A stretch of DNA of 64,000 bases from Arcobacter ellisii (GTDB lineage Bacteria > Campylobacterota > Campylobacteria > Campylobacterales > Arcobacteraceae): assembly GCF_003544915.1 (NCBI RefSeq), contig NZ_CP032097.1, positions 2,418,001 through 2,482,000 of the forward strand. The letters are read 5' to 3'. The notes under the pieces are model-generated. The model was given only the letters and a program-made list of their open reading frames with translations. It was not told the DNA's origin and made no database searches. Within the stretch, counting starts at the first letter, position 1. Each line of letters begins with the position of its first letter. Position numbers and translations under genes: made by a program. This document shows, piece by piece, positions 58,686-64,000 of this stretch.

Positions 58686-59566
58686 GAGAATTAAAAATTT
58701 TAGCAGTAGTAATAGTATTAACACTTATTACTTACTGGGGAGTTGAGCCTTTTGCTCACTCACAAATGCATCCTCACGTTGCACCTGCAGATTTCAAATT
58801 TTCTGATGTGCAAGAAGACGTAAAAGATATTAAAGCACTAAAAGGTGATGCTGCAAATGGTGAAACTTTAGTTACTTCAAATTGTACAGCTTGTCACTCA
58901 ATTGAAGCTAAAGGTTTCCCACAAGTTATGGATAATGCGAGTTCAGCTGCTGCTTATGGGGTTACACCTCCTGATTTAAGTAGTGCTGGAAAACTTTATA
59001 ATGAAGATTATTTAGCTGCATTTATTAAAAATCCAGCAAAAGCAGCTAAGGTTGAACATAAATTTGTTGATGGTAGAGTTCATCCAATGCCAGGTTATGA
59101 CTGGATGCAACCACAAGAAATTGCTGATATGGTTGCTTTCTTAAAATCAATTGCTCCTAAAGAAATGACTAATAAAGAAGTATTTATTGATGCTTGTCAA
59201 AGATGTCATGGTATTAAATATGCAGATATGCAAAAAGGAACAATGGCAGCATTTACACCAGATGCTGAAATTAAAAAATATATGGGTAAATTACCTCCTG
59301 ATTTATCTCAATATATTAGATCAAGAGGTCACGAGTATTTAGAAACTTTTGTTAATAATCCTCAAAAACAACTTGAAGGAACTGCAATGCCTAGAGTTGG
59401 ATTATCTGAAGAATCTCAAGCTCAAGTTGTTGCATATTTAGAAGAAATTGGTGATTCTAAAAAAGCTCAAAGAGAAGAATTAGGACCTAAATTCTTAATC
59501 TATCTAGTGATTTTTGCAATCTTTGCATTCTTATGGAAAGCAAGTAAATGGAGAGATGTTCATTAA
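58682..59566 (+). CDS. petC: Cytochrome bc1 complex di-haem cytochrome c1
   Basis: A 294-residue cytochrome with two haem-c motifs, CTACH at 68-72 and CQRCH at 172-176, giving two tandem cytochrome c domains, the campylobacterial form. One N-terminal and one C-terminal helix (FLIYLVIFAIFAFLWKA) anchor it. It passes electrons from the Rieske protein to soluble cytochromes. A terminator hairpin overlaps its stop codon. Confidence 0.94.
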   Translation: MRELKILAVVIVLTLITYWGVEPFAHSQMHPHVAPADFKFSDVQEDVKDIKALKGDAANGETLVTSNCTACHSIEAKGFPQVMDNASSAAAYGVTPPDLSSAGKLYNEDYLAAFIKNPAKAAKVEHKFVDGRVHPMPGYDWMQPQEIADMVAFLKSIAPKEMTNKEVFIDACQRCHGIKYADMQKGTMAAFTPDAEIKKYMGKLPPDLSQYIRSRGHEYLETFVNNPQKQLEGTAMPRVGLSEESQAQVVAYLEEIGDSKKAQREELGPKFLIYLVIFAIFAFLWKASKWRDVH

Positions 59567-59581
59567 GAACATCTCTTTTTA
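59552..59581 (+). terminator. Intrinsic terminator spanning the petC stop codon
   Basis: AGAGATGTTC and GAACATCTCT (59552-59561, 59567-59576) form a perfect 10-bp stem with loop ATTAA containing part of the stop codon, followed by TTTTT. It could cap the petABC mRNA and reduce readthrough into the next cytochrome gene. Confidence 0.8.
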
Positions 59582-59597
59582 TAATAGGAGAAATTAA

Positions 59598-59993
59598 ATG
59601 AAATTAGTAAAAATTCTAGTAGCTGCATCTTTATTTGTTGCTGCTGCAAATGCAAATGATGTTATGCAAAAATCTATGTCAATCATGGAAAAAGGTATGA
59701 CTCAAATTCAACAAGGTTTTTTAAATAACAATCTTGAATTAATAAAACAAGGTACTGAACTTGTAAAAGAGGGAAATAGCCTTTTCTCTGATAAAAAAGT
59801 TATCTCTCAATATTTACCAGAAAATAAAAAACATATGGCAAATGTTGCTGAAAATGCTTCAAAAAGAATTGCATTAGATATCAACGTATTAGAACTTAAT
59901 TTAGATACTAAATCGTATGTAAATGCAGCTAATGCTTACTCTGATATGTTAAATGCATGTTCTAGCTGTCACTCAATAGTTAGAAACTGGTAA
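59598..59993 (+). CDS. Periplasmic cytochrome c'-like protein
   Basis: A 131-residue secreted protein: signal peptide MKLVKILVAASLFVAAANA, mostly helical body, and a single CSSCH haem motif at about 121-125 near the C-terminus, as in class II cytochromes c (c'/c-556). Its position after petABC suggests an electron carrier or NO-binding protein in respiration. AATAGGAGAAA provides a strong ribosome site of its own. Confidence 0.82.
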   Translation: MKLVKILVAASLFVAAANANDVMQKSMSIMEKGMTQIQQGFLNNNLELIKQGTELVKEGNSLFSDKKVISQYLPENKKHMANVAENASKRIALDINVLELNLDTKSYVNAANAYSDMLNACSSCHSIVRNW

Positions 59994-60000
59994 TAATTTT

Positions 60001-60031
60001 AAAGAAGATAAATTAAATTTATCTTCTTTTA
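60001..60031. terminator. Bidirectional terminator between the cytochrome and rsmE genes
   Basis: The perfect 13-bp stem AAAGAAGATAAAT / ATTTATCTTCTTT has loop TAA, A-rich before and T-rich after, between convergent genes. It abuts the rsmE stop. Confidence 0.8.
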
Positions 60032-60700
60032 TAAAATGATTTTTGAACAAGCTGATATTACAGCTGTTTCTGAACGAAGAATCAAATTAGAATCAAATCC
60101 AACAACAAAATCTTTATTAAATTTTTCTCTCTCTTTTTGTGAAAAACCACCTTCACAACCAATAACTAAAGTTTTTATCTCATCTTTTTTATCTGTAATT
60201 GAAGTATTTGAAAAATCTAAAAAATAAACATTCTCATTCTCTTTTACGAATTGTTCTAAATTTTTTGAAATTTCAAGTTTTATAATATCACTTCTTCCAC
60301 ATTGACATGAAGAATTAATCAAAATCTTTTGTAATTTATCAATATTTATTTTAAAATTTTTTTGTGAAAAATCACTGTAAATAAAAGTAATTTTATCAAC
60401 TCCCATTTCATTTAAAGAAGTTATATATTTTTCAACAGTTTTTGGATCAATTACACACCAACCGATGTGTAATTTTTTTTCATTCACTAAAATCTTTTCT
60501 TCTTTTGATAATAAATTTAAAAGTGCCTTTTTTTTATCAATAAACGAAAGTTTATATAAATAGATATTTTCATCTTTTAAATTTCTAAAATATATTTCAT
60601 CATCTATTTTATGACGTCTTGCTTTTATTAGATAATTATAAACTTCATCTTTAATTTCTAAAATATCACTACCACAAAATTCATCATAAGTAAATTGCAT
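60029..60700 (-). CDS. rsmE: 16S rRNA (uracil-1498-N3)-methyltransferase
   Basis: A 223-residue SPOUT methyltransferase acting on the 30S decoding site. The N-terminal PUA-like domain includes YNYLIKARRHKIDDEIYF. The C-terminal knot shows TFIYSDFSQ, SCQCGRSDI, VIGCEGGFSQKER and LRSETAVISACSKI. It overlaps the upstream membrane protein gene by one base. Confidence 0.92.
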   Translation of the reverse strand: MQFTYDEFCGSDILEIKDEVYNYLIKARRHKIDDEIYFRNLKDENIYLYKLSFIDKKKALLNLLSKEEKILVNEKKLHIGWCVIDPKTVEKYITSLNEMGVDKITFIYSDFSQKNFKINIDKLQKILINSSCQCGRSDIIKLEISKNLEQFVKENENVYFLDFSNTSITDKKDEIKTLVIGCEGGFSQKEREKFNKDFVVGFDSNLILRSETAVISACSKIIL

Positions 60701-61104
60701 TAAAACACCTTACTAATAATATAAACAACTACAATTACAGAAATTTCAATTGTATAAATCTTTTTTGCATAAATAAAAAATTCATTTTGTAGTTCAATTT
60801 GATCATGTTTAATAACTCTCATTTTTTTATATCTTTTTATTTCAATTACTAATAAAAAAATTGAAGCAGGAATCATTAAAGCAATTGTTAAACTAAATGT
60901 TTGTGCATAAAAAGCAACTATTGTTCCTGTATAAATAACAATTGCATTTGTTAAATGATATAAAGGTGTCATAAATTTTAATCGTTTTGCTAAAACAATA
61001 AAATTTTTTTCTTTTGTAACTGAATATAAATTAAATAACATAATTGCTAAGAAAAAATATATTGTATATACGTGTGTTTGAATTGCACTTTGCATTAATT
61101 CCAT
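60700..61104 (-). CDS. Four-helix membrane protein of unknown function
   Basis: A 134-residue protein with about four hydrophobic helices and a basic loop (EIKRYKKMRVIKHDQ) between helices three and four. No catalytic motif is recognisable. One-base overlap with rsmE indicates a two-gene transcript. I recall similar short proteins as conserved but uncharacterised in Campylobacterota. Confidence 0.7.
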   Translation of the reverse strand: MELMQSAIQTHVYTIYFFLAIMLFNLYSVTKEKNFIVLAKRLKFMTPLYHLTNAIVIYTGTIVAFYAQTFSLTIALMIPASIFLLVIEIKRYKKMRVIKHDQIELQNEFFIYAKKIYTIEISVIVVVYIISKVF

Positions 61105-61186
61105 ACTTGTTTATCTCACTTTTAAAAAATTTTGGTATTATATCTAACTTGTCATAAGTTTTTATTTTAACTAAAGAAGGGATAAT

Positions 61187-62410
61187 ATGGCTATTTCAGT
61201 TAATACTGCATTAGATATAATTACAAATATAAAAACAAATTTAAAATATGAAATTCTACCCATTGAAAATTGTCTAAATAGAATTTGTGCTAAAGAGATT
61301 GTTGCAAATAGTTATTTACCTAAATTTGACAATTCTGCTATGGATGGTTATGCAATTATATTTGAAGACAAAGATGAAGAATTAAAAATTATTGATACAA
61401 TTTTTGCAGGAGATAATAATACAAAACTTTTAGAAAAAAATAGTTGTATAAAAATTATGACTGGTGCTAGAATCCCTCAAAATGCAACTGCTATTATTCC
61501 AAAAGAAGATACAGAAGAACTAAATGACAATAAAATAAAAATTATACAAAAAGTTAATAAATTTCAACATATCAGATATATTGGTGAAGATATAAAAAAA
61601 GATGAAGTTTTAGTCAAAATAGGTGAAGAAATTAATTTTTCTAAAATAACTCTGCTTGCTAGTCAAGGAATTTCACATATTAAAGTTTATAAAAGACCTA
61701 AAATTGTAGTTTTTGCAAGTGGAGAAGAGTTAAAACTTCATTATGAAAAAATAGAAGATTATCAAATTTATAATTCAAACACTCCTACTTTTCTAGCAAG
61801 AGCAAAAGAGTTAGGTTGTGAGGTTACTTTTATTGGACAAGCAAAAGATACAATTGAAGCTATAAAAGAGCTAATTTTAAATTCACTTGATGCGGATTTA
61901 ATAATTACTTCAGGTGGAGTTTCTGTTGGAGATGCTGATTTTACAAAAGATGCTTTTAAAGAATTAAATTTTGAAACTATTTTTGAAGGTATTCAAATAA
62001 AACCAGGTAAACCAACTATTTTTGGGAAAATTAAAGACTCTTATATCTTAAATCTTCCAGGAAATCCTCTTGCATCAGCCTTAATATTTGAACTTTTTGG
62101 AAGAGTTTTAATTCAAAAACTTATAGGTTCAAAAGATATATTTCATAATTTTATTTATGGAAAAATGAAAGATGATTTTAAAACAAAAAAAGGAAGAGAT
62201 ACAATTATTCCAGGTTATTTTGATGGGGAATATTTTGATATATCACAAAAAAGATCTCCAGGTATGGTATCAACACTAGCTTCATGCAACTCTATGATTG
62301 TAATTACAGATAAAGTTGAAAATATAAAAAAAGATAATTTTATAAAAATTCTACCAATAAACTGGAAATTTTTTAGCAATACAAATAAGGATTTTTTTAC
62401 ACATGAATAA
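61187..62410 (+). CDS. moeA: Molybdopterin molybdenumtransferase
   Basis: A 407-residue enzyme inserting molybdate into adenylylated molybdopterin. Key motifs are [25 protein letters not shown], the MPT-binding [15 protein letters not shown] and [15 protein letters not shown]. The C-terminal domain IV ([16 protein letters not shown]) completes the L-shape. AAGGGATA precedes the ATG. It overlaps queC by 8 bases, although queC belongs to another pathway. Confidence 0.94.
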   Translation: MAISVNTALDIITNIKTNLKYEILPIENCLNRICAKEIVANSYLPKFDNSAMDGYAIIFEDKDEELKIIDTIFAGDNNTKLLEKNSCIKIMTGARIPQNATAIIPKEDTEELNDNKIKIIQKVNKFQHIRYIGEDIKKDEVLVKIGEEINFSKITLLASQGISHIKVYKRPKIVVFASGEELKLHYEKIEDYQIYNSNTPTFLARAKELGCEVTFIGQAKDTIEAIKELILNSLDADLIITSGGVSVGDADFTKDAFKELNFETIFEGIQIKPGKPTIFGKIKDSYILNLPGNPLASALIFELFGRVLIQKLIGSKDIFHNFIYGKMKDDFKTKKGRDTIIPGYFDGEYFDISQKRSPGMVSTLASCNSMIVITDKVENIKKDNFIKILPINWKFFSNTNKDFFTHE

Positions 62411-63083
62411 TTCAACAAAAAAAGCAATATGTATTCTAAGTGGAGGAATGGACTCAACATTAGCTTCATATATAGCAAAAAATGATGGATATGAAATAAT
62501 TGCTGTTCATTTTAATTATGGACAAAGAACACAAGATAGAGAATTAAAAGCATTTAGAGACATTTGTGAAGATTTAAAGATTTTAGAAAAATATGAAATT
62601 GATATTCCTTTTTTTACACAAATTGGTGCAAGTGCATTAACAGATAAAACAATAGATGTCCCAACAGGTGGAATTGAAGCTGGAGTTCCTATAACTTATG
62701 TTCCATTTAGAAATGGAATTTTTCTTTCAATTACAGCTGCTATTGCTGAAAAAGAAGGAGCAAGTGCTATGTACATTGGAGTTGTTCAAGAAGATAGTTC
62801 AGGTTATCCTGATTGTACAGATGAGTTTATAGATAAAATGAAAAAAGCTATAAATCAAGGAACAAAAGAAGATACTCATATTGATATAATCACGCCTTTA
62901 GTTCATCTAACAAAAGCACAAATCGTACAAGAAGCAATAAAATTAAATGTACCACTTGAACATACATGGTCATGTTATAAAGAAGAAAATGAAGCTTGTG
63001 GAGTTTGTGATTCTTGTAGATTAAGATTAAATGGTTTTAAAATTGCAGGTCTTAAAGACCCAATTTCTTATAAGGCTTCATAA
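62403..63083 (+). CDS. queC: 7-cyano-7-deazaguanine synthase
   Basis: A 226-residue ATP-dependent enzyme making preQ0 from 7-carboxy-7-deazaguanine and ammonia. The PP-loop is ILSGGMDST, and [15 protein letters not shown] and YVPFRNGIF follow. The zinc cysteines are in [18 protein letters not shown]. It is first of queC-queD-queE with overlapping ends, feeding queuosine (tRNA) or deazaguanine products. Confidence 0.95.
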   Translation: MNNSTKKAICILSGGMDSTLASYIAKNDGYEIIAVHFNYGQRTQDRELKAFRDICEDLKILEKYEIDIPFFTQIGASALTDKTIDVPTGGIEAGVPITYVPFRNGIFLSITAAIAEKEGASAMYIGVVQEDSSGYPDCTDEFIDKMKKAINQGTKEDTHIDIITPLVHLTKAQIVQEAIKLNVPLEHTWSCYKEENEACGVCDSCRLRLNGFKIAGLKDPISYKAS

Positions 63084-63616
63084 TGCATTGGAAAATATCA
63101 AAAGAGTTTGAATTTTGTTATGGACATAGAGTTTGGTCACAAACTTTAAACACAGAATTTTCCCTTGATGGTTGTTTAAAATGCAGACATTTACATGGTC
63201 ATCAAGGAAAAATTTTAGTTTATTTAGAAGCAAGTGAACTAAAAGATGGAATGGTTACAGATTTCAAACATCTAAATTGGTTTAAACAATTTATTGATGA
63301 TGTACTTGACCATAAATTTATTTTAGATTTAAACGACCCATTATTTAACACCTTACTTCCTCATATTAATAAAGATGAACTAATAAAATTTGAAGAGAAC
63401 TATTATTTAGTAGACTTAACAAAATTCAAAGATGATGAAGTTCATATAAAAGAATTATACGAAGGTTATGTTTTAGTAGATTTTGTACCAACAAGTGAAA
63501 ATTTATCAGCTTGGTTTTTAAAAATTGTTCAAAAAAAGATGGATAAATTAAATATAAAAGTTTCACATGTTGAATTTTTAGAAACTCCCAAAAGTAAAAG
63601 TACTTTTTATGCTTGA
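63083..63616 (+). CDS. queD: 6-carboxy-5,6,7,8-tetrahydropterin synthase
   Basis: A 177-residue T-fold enzyme, second step of preQ0 synthesis from GTP. Zinc histidines are in CYGHRVW and HLHGHQG, and the catalytic Cys in CLKCRHLHGH. DFKHLNWFKQFIDDVLDHKFIL and PTSENLSAWF carry the remaining family residues. It is longer than E. coli QueD (~120) because of an insertion after the dimer helix, PLFNTLLPHINKDELIKFEE and following. Starts on the last base of queC and overlaps queE by 8 bases. Confidence 0.9.
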   Translation: MHWKISKEFEFCYGHRVWSQTLNTEFSLDGCLKCRHLHGHQGKILVYLEASELKDGMVTDFKHLNWFKQFIDDVLDHKFILDLNDPLFNTLLPHINKDELIKFEENYYLVDLTKFKDDEVHIKELYEGYVLVDFVPTSENLSAWFLKIVQKKMDKLNIKVSHVEFLETPKSKSTFYA

Positions 63617-64000
63617 AATAAATGAAATATTTGGACCTACAATCCAAGGGGAAGGAAAACTTGTAGGAACTCCCTCAATTTTTATTCGATTTGGAAAATG
63701 TAATTTTAAATGTGAAGGTTTTCAAGTTGAATATGAAACACCAAGTGGGATTAAAAAATGTGCTTGTGATTCATATTTTGCTGTTGATACTGAATTCAAA
63801 GATACATGGACAAAATATAAATCTTATGATGAAATAGTAAAAGAAGTAGATGATTTATTATCAAGCTATCCAAATAATTATAAGATTGATATAGTAATAA
63901 CTGGTGGTGAACCTTTATTGTATTGGAATAAAATTGAATTCCAAAAACTATTAGAACATTATATTAATGATGGGCATAAGGTAACTATTGAAACTAATGC
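63609..64000 (+). CDS. queE: 7-carboxy-7-deazaguanine synthase, C-terminus outside window
   Basis: Radical-SAM enzyme forming the 7-deazapurine ring. 130 N-terminal residues are visible: MLEINEIFGPTIQGEGKLVG, the cluster region and the SAM motif VITGGEPLLYW, then VTIETNA at the edge. The cluster cysteines are C-N-F-K-C followed only 17 residues later by the third in CACDS, instead of the canonical C-x3-C-x2-C. Other Campylobacterota QueE proteins have a similar loop (from memory). The ATG lies inside the queD end. Confidence 0.9.
   Translation, partial: MLEINEIFGPTIQGEGKLVGTPSIFIRFGKCNFKCEGFQVEYETPSGIKKCACDSYFAVDTEFKDTWTKYKSYDEIVKEVDDLLSSYPNNYKIDIVITGGEPLLYWNKIEFQKLLEHYINDGHKVTIETN

Overview
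The window is a gene-dense, very AT-rich piece of a bacterial chromosome. Gene content points to Campylobacterota, most likely the Arcobacter group (inference). The signs are a futalosine-route menaquinone enzyme (MqnA), an atpB standing apart from other ATP synthase genes, a bc1 complex with a di-heme cytochrome c1, an OprD-like campylobacterial porin, a QueE with an extended cluster loop, and frequent TTG starts with AAGG-type ribosome sites. I see no phage, insertion sequence, integrase, CRISPR array or other clear mobile element.

Layout. 1-6.1 kb: cell-wall and glycolysis genes (murD, mraY; gpmI, an ABC ATPase, PBP1A). 6.1-9.2 kb, minus strand: glnA, a PHP phosphatase, moaE-moaD. 9.2-15.4 kb: mqnA-uppP, then murG-ftsW on the minus strand back to back with ftsI and a cyclophilin. 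15.7-21.4 kb: one complete rRNA operon on the minus strand (16S, tRNA-Ile, tRNA-Ala, 23S, 5S) with a consensus promoter, a boxA-like element, long stems flanking 16S and 23S, and a terminator. 21.4-23.9 kb, minus: trpG, a GT39-like membrane protein and a pseudopilin-like protein. 24.0-27.5 kb: a ferric-iron ABC importer behind Fur-like sites. 27.5-31.5 kb: a chimeric sensor diguanylate cyclase and a siroheme nitrite/sulfite reductase. 31.8-37.0 kb: an M42 peptidase, small unknowns, a SnoaL-like protein, a 2OG-Fe(II) oxygenase, Tex and a membrane protein. 37.0-46.1 kb: a PAS/GGDEF/EAL protein, RidA, Nudix, AraC-type regulator, aminotransferase, porin, DedA, a phosphorylase-like protein, rplS and trmD. 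46.1-56.8 kb: a small unknown protein, metE, ilvA, atpB, thiE, an AddA-like helicase-nuclease, argB and thrC. 56.9-60.0 kb: petABC plus a c'-like cytochrome. 60.0-64.0 kb: rsmE, a membrane protein, moeA and the preQ0 genes queC-queD-queE (queE cut by the window edge).

Most of this is housekeeping. Peptidoglycan synthesis is served by murD, mraY, murG, ftsW, ftsI, PBP1A and uppP, spread over three loci. Molybdenum cofactor genes occur at two places (moaDE, moeA). Cyclic-di-GMP is probably made by the 27.6 kb protein and degraded by the 37 kb protein. I did not find a convincing new defence or mobile system. The more unusual points are the NMT1/SBP/GGDEF chimera, the small-gene cassette at 33-34.3 kb with a hairpin over a ribosome site, a structured leader in front of rplS, a hairpin at the very start of the M42 peptidase transcript, an orphan CHCDC protein before metE, and the precisely paired rRNA processing stems.
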